Source: Micromonospora ferruginea (GTDB lineage: Bacteria; Actinomycetota; Actinomycetes; Mycobacteriales; Micromonosporaceae). Taken from it: a stretch of 64,000 nt of DNA. The position numbers were made by a program, and so were the translations under genes. The stretch lies in NCBI RefSeq assembly GCF_013694245.2, contig NZ_CP059322.2, forward strand, positions 3,479,001 through 3,543,000, given 5' to 3'. The notes beneath the pieces are model-generated. The model did no database searches. It was not told where the DNA came from and saw only the letters and a list, made by a program, of their open reading frames with translations. Below, piece after piece: positions 16,676 to 24,941 of the stretch. How positions within the stretch are numbered: position 1 is the stretch's first letter; each line of letters starts with the position of its first letter.

Positions 16676-16747
16676 GTCGGGATCCTGGCACACGAGGTGT
16701 CGTTTCCGTACAAGACAGCGGTCGGGCCAGTTCCTAGCATGGCCCTC

Positions 16748-17326
16748 ATGCGTGATCTTGTGTACACGGGTTTCATGTCGCTCGACGGCGTGGTCGACTC
16801 CCCCGGTGGCGGGCCGGGCGAGGAGCACCGCAGCGGCGGCTGGGTGGTCAAGGACATCGAGTTCCTCCCGGAGGCGTTCTCGCTCAAGGGCGAGGAACTG
16901 GCGGAGACGTCGGCGTTGCTGTTCGGCCGGCGCAGCTACCAGGCGTTCGCGCCGGCCTGGCGGGACTCCGACGACCATGCCGCCTATCGGGAGCTGCCGA
17001 AGTACGTGGTCTCGACCGGCCTGGCCGAGGACGACCTCGTGGACGGCTGGGGCCCGACGACGGTGCTGCGCTCGACCGACGACGTGGCCGCGCTCAAGCG
17101 GGGCGAGGGTGGCGCGATCTTCGTGCACGGCAGCGCGGAACTCGCCCGGCGGCTGTCGGACGCCGGCCTGATCGACCGCTACCACCTGCTCGTCTTCCCG
17201 GTGCTGCTGGGCGCGGGGAAGAGCCTGTTCAGCGCCGCGGACCGGGACAAGCAGTCGCTGCGGCTGCGCGAGTCCGAGTCCTATCCCAACGGGGTGCTGA
17301 AGGTGATCTACGACGTGGTCCGCTGA
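16748..17326 (+). CDS. RibD C-terminal/dihydrofolate-reductase-like protein
   Basis: A 192-residue DHFR-fold reductase: LVYTGFMSLDGVVDSPGG at the N-terminus, SALLFGRRSYQAFA, GGAIFVHGSAELARRL as the nucleotide-binding loop, LVFPVLLGAGKSLF and the C-terminal YPNGVLKVIYDV. It is paralogous to the gene at 13108. An ATG nine bases upstream (16739) is also in frame; 16748 matches family starts. TAGCAT directly upstream could serve as a -10, making the mRNA nearly leaderless. It overlaps the convergent AraC gene by 19 bp. Confidence 0.86.
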   Translation: MRDLVYTGFMSLDGVVDSPGGGPGEEHRSGGWVVKDIEFLPEAFSLKGEELAETSALLFGRRSYQAFAPAWRDSDDHAAYRELPKYVVSTGLAEDDLVDGWGPTTVLRSTDDVAALKRGEGGAIFVHGSAELARRLSDAGLIDRYHLLVFPVLLGAGKSLFSAADRDKQSLRLRESESYPNGVLKVIYDVVR

Positions 17327-18018
17327 CCCAGGTCCAGGGCGATCGCCCCGTGCGCGCCCGCGCGCAGTTGTCCGGCCGTGCGTCCGACGTACCGGCGCAG
17401 CGCGCGGGCCAGGTGCGGCTCGTCGACGTACGCGAGCCGGGCGACCACGTCGGCGACCGGGTCACCGGCGGCCAGCAGCGCGGCGGCCTCGCGTACGCGT
17501 TCGATCTGCCGCACGGCGCCCTGGGTGAGCCCGGTCGTGGTGCGGAACCGGCGCTGGACGGTGCGGGCCGCCGCGTGCGGGCGGTGGCCCCGGCGGAGGT
17601 CGGTGACCAGCGGGTCGCGGACCACGGTCCCGGCCCGGACGAGTCGGTCGACGAGGGCCTCGGCGTCGTCCGGGCCGGGTGTCTCCCACCGGTCGCCGGC
17701 GAGCCGGAACGTCCGCGTGGTGGCGTCGGGCAGGTCGGCGCCACGGTCGACCAGGGCCGGCGTGGGCAGCATCCGCAGCGACGTGCCCACCGCGAACTCG
17801 ATGCCGACGAAGGTCGCGCCCTCGGGCACCGGCGCGACGGCCGCGCCGGTCTCGGGTCCGGAGACGCTCGCGTAGGGCCGCCCGTCGCGCTGCCAGAACA
17901 CCAGGCCCCAGCAGGGCGTCGCCACCGAGGTCATCTCGGTGACCCGGTCGCTCGCGCAGGTCCACACCGTGTCGACCCAGGGCGAGTCGGACGCGCGCGT
18001 GCTGAACCGCAGTTCCAC
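17308..18018 (-). CDS. AraC-family transcriptional regulator
   Basis: A 236-residue regulator with a C-terminal HTH_18 domain (about residues 150-230): RRGHRPHAAARTVQRRFRTT, GAVRQIERVREAAALLAAG, and VVARLAYVDEPHLARALRRY followed by VGRTAGQLR. The N-terminal ~140 residues resemble the sensing domain of the group that regulates RibD_C/DHFR-like or glyoxalase neighbours. GTG 18018 gives a normal N-terminus (VELRFSTR). The convergent neighbour is a DHFR-like reductase, and the 3' ends overlap. Confidence 0.85.
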   Translation of the reverse strand: MELRFSTRASDSPWVDTVWTCASDRVTEMTSVATPCWGLVFWQRDGRPYASVSGPETGAAVAPVPEGATFVGIEFAVGTSLRMLPTPALVDRGADLPDATTRTFRLAGDRWETPGPDDAEALVDRLVRAGTVVRDPLVTDLRRGHRPHAAARTVQRRFRTTTGLTQGAVRQIERVREAAALLAAGDPVADVVARLAYVDEPHLARALRRYVGRTAGQLRAGAHGAIALDLGQRTTS

Positions 18019-18038
18019 GCCGAGAGGATACGGCCGCC

Positions 18039-18941
18039 CTACCGGGCGGCGGGTTCCTGTCCGTCGTGCGCCCCGACCGCGTCGTCGCGGGACGGGTAGC
18101 CCAGCACCTCGGCCAGGTCGCCGGCCGCCCGGGTGTAGGCGGCGTAGATCTCGTCGTCGAAGTGGTTGCGCCAGTCGCCGGCCGCGCCCTTGCGGTAGTG
18201 CGAGACCCGGCCCGGCGCCTCCTTGCCCTTCTTCATGTTGGTGAAGCTGTAGCGGGCGAGCAGGGCCGCCAGCTCGGCCGGCGGCAGCGTGATCCCGCAG
18301 TGCCGCAGCAGCCGGTCGATCTCCTCGGCCTGCCCCTCGCCGGTGAGGTCCTCGTAGCGGAACAGGCGGAACGTCTCCGCGGGCGGGGCGACCGCCCACG
18401 ACCGCATCTGCCCGAACTGCTTCTTGTCGCGCAGGCGCTCGATGACGTGGAGCATGCCCTCCTTCTTCGGCCGCTCCTGCAGCACCTTGCGCGCCTGCGG
18501 GATGTCACCCATCGGGGCGTGCGAGTTCCGCAGCGAGAAGTAGCTCGACACCACCACGTCACGCGGGTCGCGGATCACGAAGAACGCGCGGTAGGTGCCC
18601 GCCTTGGGCACGGCCTCGAAGCGCTTGTGGGACAGGAAGATCGCCAGGCCGGTGCGGCCGGCCGGGACGGGCGCGGTCACGCCGCCGGCGTAGAAGCGCG
18701 GGTCGTAGGGCAGCAGACCGGAGTGCCGGTAGACGGCCGGGTCGCTGAACAACGCCTTGATCCACTGGCTGCCCGTCTTGCGGACGGTGCAGTGGAAGAC
18801 ATTGTCGAATTCGTTCTTGGCGACCACCGGCACGGTCAGCCGCATTCGGGCGTTGCGCGCTTCCATCTGCGCCCGCCGGGCCGCCACGCGGAGGGAATTC
18901 GGCGAGTGGTGCTTGGCAAATTCGACCGCGCGATCAATCAT
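18039..18941 (-). CDS. Sulfotransferase-domain protein
   Basis: A 300-residue PAPS-dependent sulfotransferase. The 5'-phosphosulfate-binding loop is VRKTGSQWIKA (residues 53-63), the 3'-phosphate-binding motif is FVIRDPRDVVVSSYFSLR (about 135-152), and the C-terminal RKGAAGDWRNHF matches the GxxGxxK/W-type PAPS loop. It lies in the class of cytosolic or Golgi-type sulfotransferases acting on small molecules, carbohydrates or lipids; the acceptor is unknown. ATG 18941 gives MIDRAVEFAKHH. Codons near the start and the 250 bp upstream are clearly more AT-rich than the surroundings, which suggests acquired DNA or a large regulatory region. Confidence 0.88.
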   Translation of the reverse strand: MIDRAVEFAKHHSPNSLRVAARRAQMEARNARMRLTVPVVAKNEFDNVFHCTVRKTGSQWIKALFSDPAVYRHSGLLPYDPRFYAGGVTAPVPAGRTGLAIFLSHKRFEAVPKAGTYRAFFVIRDPRDVVVSSYFSLRNSHAPMGDIPQARKVLQERPKKEGMLHVIERLRDKKQFGQMRSWAVAPPAETFRLFRYEDLTGEGQAEEIDRLLRHCGITLPPAELAALLARYSFTNMKKGKEAPGRVSHYRKGAAGDWRNHFDDEIYAAYTRAAGDLAEVLGYPSRDDAVGAHDGQEPAAR

Positions 18942-19198
18942 CGTGGAAGCCCTAACCGCACCCTGCTGAGCAGGGGCAACGCCGACAGTTTCGCGCACGT
19001 CGGGCAGGAGGAATCCGCGAACTCCGCCTGCTCCGCCCGCGCCCCGACGCGCGCTAGGAATATCCCTGACCACCAAAATGATGTCAATCCCGCGAACCTG
19101 GCAACTCGCTGAAAATCCACAATTTCCATAGGAATTCCCAGTAATGCGCGGCGGATAATCCGTCCTGGCCGGGCGGGCCGGCCGGCACAATGGGCGCC

Positions 19199-19257
19199 GT
19201 GCTCGCCCCCACCCACGCCCTGCTGGCGTCGCTCGATCCCCTCCCCACCCGGCCCGG
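19199..19257 (+). other. Possible out-of-frame N-terminus of the following gene
   Basis: GTG 19199 opens a frame encoding VLAPTHALLASLDPLPTRP, which has coding-like codon use and reads naturally into the product starting at 19258, but one frame off. Either a base is missing near 19247-19257 or this is a short upstream ORF. GGATAATCC at 19156-19164 could hold a -10 element for a leaderless start at or near here. Confidence 0.4.
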
Positions 19258-22200
19258 ATGCGCCGCCTCGCCGACTGGGCGCGCACCGCGCCCGACCGCG
19301 CCCGGGTCTGCGCCGACCTGCGCGACCAGGGCGCCTACGAGCGCCACCTCGCGCTGGTGGCCGCCATGGTGGTCCGGGACGACGACGCGGTGGCCGCCGC
19401 GACCCGCGACCCGCACCCGGCGCTGCGCACCACCGCGCTCGCCGCCGCGCTCCGGCTCGGCCGGCCGCCCGGCGACCTCGCCGACCGGCCGGCGGCCGAC
19501 CGGCGGCGGATCTACCGCGTCCTGCGCCGCCGGCACACGCCGGCCGTCGCCGACGCGCTGATCACCGAGGTACGCGACCGGTTCGGCGACGACGAGGCCG
19601 CCGCGCTGCTGCCCGCCTGCGGCGCCGACACGGTACGCGCGTCGCTGCCCGACCTGGAGCACGCGCTCGACCCGGAACGGCTGGTCCGGTGGCACCCGGA
19701 GACGGTGCTGGCCAGCACCCGCGAGCGGCTGGCCGCGGCCCCGCCCGAGCGGCGCGCCCGGATCTGGGGCGAGGTCGCCGACGCGGTGCTGCGCTGCGAC
19801 CCGGCGCAGGCGCTGGACCTGCTCGAACGGTACGCGCCCGAGGAGACGCTCCCCGGTCGGCCGGTCGCGTACGGGCGGCTCGCGGTCCACGACGCGCGTC
19901 GGGTCGTACGACTGCTCACCGCGCCGGGACGGGCGGCCTGGCTGGCCCGGACCGGGCTGGCGCCGGCGCTGCTGCGCCGCCTCGCCGCGCTGCCCACCGG
20001 CGAGCTGGCGCCGCTCGCCGCCCGGCTCCGGGACCACGGCCGGCACCTGGCGGCGCTGCTCGACGCCGTCGCGCCGGCCCGCCGTGGGGAGCTGTACGAC
20101 GTGGCCCTGGCCGACGTCGACGCGACGCTGACGACGCCGGCCGTCGAGGTGATGGCGGTGCTGCCCGCGCCGGTGCGGATCCGGGAGGCGACCCGGGTGC
20201 TGGCCCTGCCGCGCGTCCGCGAGCGGGAGGCCGCGGTGCGCGCGTGGAGCGCGTACCTGGCCTGGCCGGACGCGTCCGCGGCGCTGGAGGTCGGGGTGCG
20301 CTCCGGCGACGCGGACGAACGGGCACAGGCGTGGTCGCTGCTGGTGGCCGCCGCGCGCCGCTCCCGCGACCCCCGGGTGGTGGCCGAGGTGGTGGTCCGG
20401 CTCGGCCGGCTGCGCAACGAGCAGGATCCGGTACGCGCGTCCGCGCTCACCGCGCTGGCCCGGGTGACGCCGCTGCTCACCGCCGACACGGCGGCCGGGC
20501 TGACCCGGCTGACCACCGACGCGGTCGACGCGCGGGACGCGTCCGCCGCCACCACCACGGCGTTGAGCGGGCTCGCCGCCGACGTCCTGGCGCACCACGT
20601 CGGCGTGGCGCCGCTGCGGGAGTGGGCCCTGTTGACGATCGACCTGGTGAGCAGCGGCACGACCGTGCCGGTGCTGCGCCGCTTCGACCGGGTGCTGCGC
20701 CGCGGGCAGGAGACCGTGGTGGTCGAGCGGCTGCGCGGCTGGGTCGAGGCCGGCATGGCCCGCGGCCGGTACGGCCCGCTGTTCGCGCTGACGGTCGCGC
20801 TCGGCCCGCGGGCCCGTCGGGTGCCCGTGCTCCAGGAGCTGCTGCGGCGGGCGATCGGCCCGGACACGCTGCCCTCGGTGGCCCGCACGGCGGTCGCGTT
20901 GTGGCTGGACGATCCGCGTACCCGGGGCGAGCGGGTGGTCGAGGTGCTCGACGTCGACGCGTCGGCGGTGACGCTGCACCAGGTGTGGCACGTCCTCGGC
21001 ACCTCCCGCACCGACCTGCTCGACCGGGCGCTGGACCGCGCGCCACGCGGCCGGTTCGTCGAGGCCGGGACGCGGTGGGTGCCGCCCTGGGCGCCCGGCG
21101 GCGACCACTGGCTGCCCCGCCAGCAGGCCCGGTTCGTGGCGTTGCAGGAGTCGGCCGTCGCCGACGCCGGCCACGAGGTGTGGCGGCAGGCGGCGGCGAT
21201 CCGGGCCGTCGCCGGCCTGGGCGTCGCGGGGCGCGAGATGGTGCGGCGGCAACTCGACGCGTCCGAGGTGCCGATCGTCGAGACCGCGCTGGCCGCCCTG
21301 GCCCGGACCGACCGGCCGGACGAGGCGCTGCCGGTGCTGCTGAGCCACGCCGACGGCGACCGGGCGCGGGTTGCCCTCTACGCGGCGGGACGCGCCGCCC
21401 GGCACGTACCGCCGTCCACGCTTGCCGACGCGCTCGGCGCGGTGCTGCGCCGCGACACCGCGAAGGTCACCAGCCGCAAGGAGGCCGCCCGGCTACTGGC
21501 CCGCTACGGGCCGCCGTCGGCGATGGCGACGCTGCGCCGGGCGTACGCGGATCCGGGCGCGCACCGGGACCTGCGCGCGGCGATCGTCTCGGCCGCGCGG
21601 CAACGGTTGTGGGCGGAGGAGAGCTGGACGATCGTGCACGCGGCGCTCGACGGCAGCCGGGAGGAGCGGCGCGCGGTCCTGGGCGCCCACCCGTACTGGA
21701 TCCCGGAGCGGCACCGTCGGCGCTACGGCGCGCTCGTCGTGCGGGCCTGCCGCGCCGACGACCCGGAGATCCGACGCACCGCGCTCGGTCGGCTCGGGGA
21801 CTGGGCGCCGTGGCTGGACGACGTCTCCGACCTGGTCGTGGAGCGGCTCACCGACCTCGACCAGACGCTGGCCGACATCGCCGTACCCCACCTGCTGCGC
21901 GCCGGCGGCGACGCGGCGTTCGGCGTCGCGCTGGCCCGGCTGGTCGCCCGGGACGCCGACGACGACCGCCCGGGCGGACCGGCCGCCGACCGGCCGGCCC
22001 GGCGACGGATCGATTTTCTCGCCCGCCGGGTGGCCGCCTGGTCGGCGTCGCGGCCGGCCGGCGACGACCGGGGCGCGCTCGTCGACGCGGCGCGCCGGCT
22101 CGCCGACCGGCCGGGCTTCGCCGGCGCGGCCACCGGGCTGCTGGTCGACCTGGGCCGACTGGACAACCTGGACGAGGTTGCCGGGCTCTGCGCGGGCCGG

Positions 22201-22464
22201 CCGGTGCTCGCGACGCGGGCCGCCGAACGCGTCGGCGCCCGGCTGCGCGGTCTCCGCGAGTGGCCCGACCCGGTGGCGCTCACCGGCACGGTGGCCCGGC
22301 TGGCCGGGCGCGGCGACCTGGCCGGAGGGCTGTTCGCGGTGGCGCTGGTGCGACACGGGTCGACGTTCGGGTGGACGGAACCGTGGCGGGACCTGCTCGT
22401 CGGGCTGCGCCGGCACCCGGACGCCGACGTCCGTGAGGAGGCCTACGCGGTGGACATGAGCTGA
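19258..22464 (+). CDS. Large alpha-helical (HEAT-like repeat) protein
   Basis: A 1068-residue soluble protein with no signal peptide, built almost entirely from paired amphipathic helices of about 35-45 residues, for example ALRTTALAAALRLG, ERAQAWSLLVAAARRSRDPR, PVRASALTALARVTPLL, EIRRTALGRLGDWAPWLDD and DLRAAIVSAARQRLW. This is the pattern of a HEAT/ARM-type solenoid. No catalytic motif is visible. Such scaffolds in actinobacteria are usually uncharacterised. ATG 19258 lacks any ribosome site and the true start probably lies upstream in another frame (19199). The stop is 10 bp from the convergent TetR gene. Confidence 0.7.
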   Translation: MRRLADWARTAPDRARVCADLRDQGAYERHLALVAAMVVRDDDAVAAATRDPHPALRTTALAAALRLGRPPGDLADRPAADRRRIYRVLRRRHTPAVADALITEVRDRFGDDEAAALLPACGADTVRASLPDLEHALDPERLVRWHPETVLASTRERLAAAPPERRARIWGEVADAVLRCDPAQALDLLERYAPEETLPGRPVAYGRLAVHDARRVVRLLTAPGRAAWLARTGLAPALLRRLAALPTGELAPLAARLRDHGRHLAALLDAVAPARRGELYDVALADVDATLTTPAVEVMAVLPAPVRIREATRVLALPRVREREAAVRAWSAYLAWPDASAALEVGVRSGDADERAQAWSLLVAAARRSRDPRVVAEVVVRLGRLRNEQDPVRASALTALARVTPLLTADTAAGLTRLTTDAVDARDASAATTTALSGLAADVLAHHVGVAPLREWALLTIDLVSSGTTVPVLRRFDRVLRRGQETVVVERLRGWVEAGMARGRYGPLFALTVALGPRARRVPVLQELLRRAIGPDTLPSVARTAVALWLDDPRTRGERVVEVLDVDASAVTLHQVWHVLGTSRTDLLDRALDRAPRGRFVEAGTRWVPPWAPGGDHWLPRQQARFVALQESAVADAGHEVWRQAAAIRAVAGLGVAGREMVRRQLDASEVPIVETALAALARTDRPDEALPVLLSHADGDRARVALYAAGRAARHVPPSTLADALGAVLRRDTAKVTSRKEAARLLARYGPPSAMATLRRAYADPGAHRDLRAAIVSAARQRLWAEESWTIVHAALDGSREERRAVLGAHPYWIPERHRRRYGALVVRACRADDPEIRRTALGRLGDWAPWLDDVSDLVVERLTDLDQTLADIAVPHLLRAGGDAAFGVALARLVARDADDDRPGGPAADRPARRRIDFLARRVAAWSASRPAGDDRGALVDAARRLADRPGFAGAATGLLVDLGRLDNLDEVAGLCAGRPVLATRAAERVGARLRGLREWPDPVALTGTVARLAGRGDLAGGLFAVALVRHGSTFGWTEPWRDLLVGLRRHPDADVREEAYAVDMS

Positions 22465-22474
22465 CCGCCGCCGC

Positions 22475-23191
22475 TCAGCTCGCGCGGCCCGTCGACGTCC
22501 AGTCCTGCCGGTGCAGGCGTTCGATGCCGTCCAGCAGCAGGTCGAGGGCGAACTCGAACTCGAACTGGTCGTCGCAGCCCGGCGTCACCACCGACGCCTC
22601 GTCGTGGGAGGCCGCCCCGGCGATCGCGGCGAGGTGCGGGAACCGGGCGGCGGCCTCGGGTGGAAAGGCCGCCGCCGGTTCGGGTCCGGTCGCGCCGGAG
22701 CGGCCGGCGCGGCGGGCGGCGTCGAACAGCTCCTGGCTGAAGCCGAGGATCCGGCTGCCCATCGCGTGCATGACGTGGTGGGTCAGGTCGGTGGAGAACC
22801 CGCCGGCCCGGAACACGCCGACCGTCGAGTCGAGGTAGGCGAGGACGCCCGGCGTCGCCGTGTTGCGCGACTCGATCGCCAGCGCCGCCCACGGGTGGCG
22901 GCTCAGCGCCCGCCGCGCGGCGAGGACGCGCAGCCGGACCGTCCGCTTCCAGTCGGCGTCGGGCACCGGTGGGTCGATCTCGCCGACGACCACGTCGATC
23001 ATGCCGTCGAGCAGTTCGTCCTTGTTGGCCACGTGCTTGTAGAGGGCCATCGGCACGACGCCCAGGTCCTGGGCGAGGTTGCGCATGCTGAGCGACTCGA
23101 TCCCGGTCGCGTCGGCGAGCGCGACGGCGGCGCGCAGGATCCGATCCCTGCTCAGGGGCGTGCGGCGCAGCACGTCTGCCTGCTCGGCCAT
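22475..23191 (-). CDS. TetR/AcrR-family repressor
   Basis: A 238-residue repressor with N-terminal HTH (about residues 14-60: RDRILRAAVALADATGIESL, MRNLAQDLGVVPMALYKHVANKDELL) and a C-terminal domain of the tetracycline-repressor (TetR_C_1) type. ATG 23191 has GAGGA six bases upstream. It is divergent from an MDR-type oxidoreductase gene, with two identical 17-bp palindromes between them, so it very probably represses both genes until an inducing ligand, perhaps a quinone or aldehyde, is bound. Confidence 0.92.
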   Translation of the reverse strand: MAEQADVLRRTPLSRDRILRAAVALADATGIESLSMRNLAQDLGVVPMALYKHVANKDELLDGMIDVVVGEIDPPVPDADWKRTVRLRVLAARRALSRHPWAALAIESRNTATPGVLAYLDSTVGVFRAGGFSTDLTHHVMHAMGSRILGFSQELFDAARRAGRSGATGPEPAAAFPPEAAARFPHLAAIAGAASHDEASVVTPGCDDQFEFEFALDLLLDGIERLHRQDWTSTGRAS

Positions 23192-23235
23192 CGCGTCCTC
23201 GTCTTCCCGGTGGCGGTGGTTGCACCCTAGCCCCC

Positions 23236-23265
23236 TTGACAGGTGTACGCCGTACACCCACCATT
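23236..23265 (+). promoter_or_regulatory. Promoter of the TetR-controlled oxidoreductase
   Basis: A perfect -35 TTGACA lies at 23236-23241. The -10 would fall at 23259-23265 (CACCATT), a poor match, 17-18 bp downstream. The first TetR operator fills the spacer and the second lies directly downstream, a layout that would block polymerase binding. Confidence 0.55.
23242..23258. promoter_or_regulatory. TetR operator 1
   Basis: GGTGTACGCCGTACACC, a palindrome with perfect 8-bp arms around a central C. It is identical to the site at 23266 and 24 bp away centre to centre, so both would be occupied on nearly the same helical face. Confidence 0.85.
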
Positions 23266-23282
23266 GGTGTACGCCGTACACC
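23266..23282. promoter_or_regulatory. TetR operator 2
   Basis: A second exact copy of GGTGTACGCCGTACACC, ending 12 bases before the oxidoreductase ATG and overlapping the region between the promoter and the ribosome site. Confidence 0.85.
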
Positions 23283-23294
23283 CAGGGAGGGACG

Positions 23295-24278
23295 ATGAAG
23301 GCGATCGTGCAGGACCGCTACGGCCCGCCGGAGACGCTCACGCTCGCCGACGTCCCCGTGCCGGCGCCCGGCCCGGACCAGGTGCTGGTGCGCGTCGAGG
23401 CGGCCGCGCTGAACGCGTACGACTGGCACGCCATGCGGGGCGACCCGCTGATGGCGCGGCTGGCGATGGGGCCGACGCGGCCACGGGCGCGCATCCGCGG
23501 CCGCGACGTCGCCGGTCGGGTCGAGGCGGTCGGCGCGGACGTCCGACGGATACGACCGGGCGACGCCGTCTTCGCCGACCTCGGCGACGCCAACGGCGCG
23601 TTCGCCGAGTACGCGTGCGTACCCGAGTCGCTGGTCGCGCCGCGGCCGGCGAACCTGACACCGCAGCAGGCGGCGGCGCTGCCGCTGGCCGGCGTCACCG
23701 CGCTCGTCGGGCTGCGCGACGCCGGGCGGGTCGGGCCCGGCCAGCGGGTGCTGGTCAACGGCGCCTCCGGCGGCGTCGGCACGCTCGCGGTCCAACTGGC
23801 CAAGGCGCTCGGCGCGACCGTGACCGGCGTGTGCCGCACGCGCAACGTCGACCTGGTCCGCTCGCTCGGCGCCGACCACGTCGTCGACTACACCCGGGCG
23901 GACTTCACCCGCGACCCGCGCCGCCACGACGTCGTGCTCGACCTGGTCGGCAACCGCTCGCTCACCGCGCTGCGGCGGGCCCTGACCCCGACCGGCACGC
24001 TGGTGCTCTCCGGCGGCGGCGTCTGGCGCGGCGGCAGCGTCGTCGGACCGGTCTGGCTGCTGGCACGCGGGCGGCTGCTCGCGCCGCTCGTCCGGCAGCG
24101 CGTCGTGGTGCTCACCACCACGCCCGACCGGCGCCACCTCGACGCGCTGCGCACCTACGCCGAGGCCGGCCACCTCACCCCGGTCGTCGACCGCACCTAT
24201 CCGCTGCGCGAGGTGCCCGAGGCGATGCGCTACCTGGAAGGCGAGCACGCGCGGGCGAAGGTGGTCGTCACCGTCTGA
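23295..24278 (+). CDS. Zinc-independent MDR oxidoreductase (quinone oxidoreductase-like)
   Basis: A 327-residue medium-chain dehydrogenase/reductase of the NAD(P)H:quinone-oxidoreductase type. The GroES-like N-terminal domain contains VEAAALNAYDWHAMRG and RGRDVAGRVEAVGADV; the Rossmann motif is VLVNGASGGVGTLAVQLAKA (about 150-169), and the C-terminus carries YPLREVPEAMRYLEGEHARAK. The cysteine zinc ligands of alcohol dehydrogenases are absent. GGGAGGGACG precedes ATG 23295. It is controlled by the divergent TetR through two operators, so it probably detoxifies a compound that TetR senses. Confidence 0.92.
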   Translation: MKAIVQDRYGPPETLTLADVPVPAPGPDQVLVRVEAAALNAYDWHAMRGDPLMARLAMGPTRPRARIRGRDVAGRVEAVGADVRRIRPGDAVFADLGDANGAFAEYACVPESLVAPRPANLTPQQAAALPLAGVTALVGLRDAGRVGPGQRVLVNGASGGVGTLAVQLAKALGATVTGVCRTRNVDLVRSLGADHVVDYTRADFTRDPRRHDVVLDLVGNRSLTALRRALTPTGTLVLSGGGVWRGGSVVGPVWLLARGRLLAPLVRQRVVVLTTTPDRRHLDALRTYAEAGHLTPVVDRTYPLREVPEAMRYLEGEHARAKVVVTV

Positions 24279-24355
24279 TCGCGCATCCACGCCTTCCGGG
24301 GATTCCGCGCGGTCCCGCGTGCGACCGTAGAGCCGGCGGGACCGAGGAGGCACGC

Positions 24356-24886
24356 GTGAACTACCACCTATTCCAGATGATCAACGCCGGCGCGGGGCGG
24401 GTCGACGCCCTCGACGACGTCTTCGAGTGGGCGGCCATCTGGCTGATCTACGTGCTGGGCGCGCTCGCCGTGGTGCCGGTGCTGCGCCGGGGCCGGTCGG
24501 CGGCCGGCCCCGTCCTGCGGATGCTCGCCGCATTGGGGATCGCGTTCGCGCTGGGCCGGGCCGCCGCCGCGCTCAGCACGGAGGTACGCCCGTTCCAGAC
24601 CCACCACGTGCACCAGTTGATCCCGCACGCGACCGGACCGTCGCTGCCCAGCGACCACGCCACCGCGGCGTTCACCCTGGCCTTCGCCGTCGGCGCCTTC
24701 CTGTCCCGACGCTGGGGGGTGGCGCTCGCCGCCCTGGCGGCGGTCATCGGGTTCGCGCGGGTCTGGACCGGCGTGCACTACCCCGGCGACATCGCGGCCG
24801 GCGCGCTCCTCGCCGCCGGGGCCGTCGGCACGGTCGTGGTCGCCGCCCGCCTCCACGGGCACCGGTCACGGCCCGATCGCGTCTGA
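24356..24886 (+). CDS. PAP2-family phosphatase, undecaprenyl-diphosphatase-like
   Basis: A 176-residue membrane phosphatase. The three-part PAP2 signature is visible as a basic segment before VRPFQTHH, the PSDHATAAF motif (residues ~98-106) with catalytic His, and the HYPGDIAAG motif (about 140-148). Four or five membrane helices surround it. BcrC-type members dephosphorylate undecaprenyl diphosphate on the outer face of the membrane in cell-wall recycling. GTG 24356 is preceded by GAGGAGGCAC, a strong ribosome site. Co-directional with the oxidoreductase after 77 bp, but not obviously related. Confidence 0.88.
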   Translation: MNYHLFQMINAGAGRVDALDDVFEWAAIWLIYVLGALAVVPVLRRGRSAAGPVLRMLAALGIAFALGRAAAALSTEVRPFQTHHVHQLIPHATGPSLPSDHATAAFTLAFAVGAFLSRRWGVALAALAAVIGFARVWTGVHYPGDIAAGALLAAGAVGTVVVAARLHGHRSRPDRV

Positions 24887-24941
24887 CGTCCGGCCGGGGT
24901 GGAACCGCCGGCCGCCGGCGCGCTGGTGTTCACTGTCACGC

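Noticed and set aside
19084..21405. A 773-codon minus-strand open frame opposite the HEAT-like protein
   Set aside because: Composition is typical of an antisense frame and it would also overlap the sulfotransferase leader.
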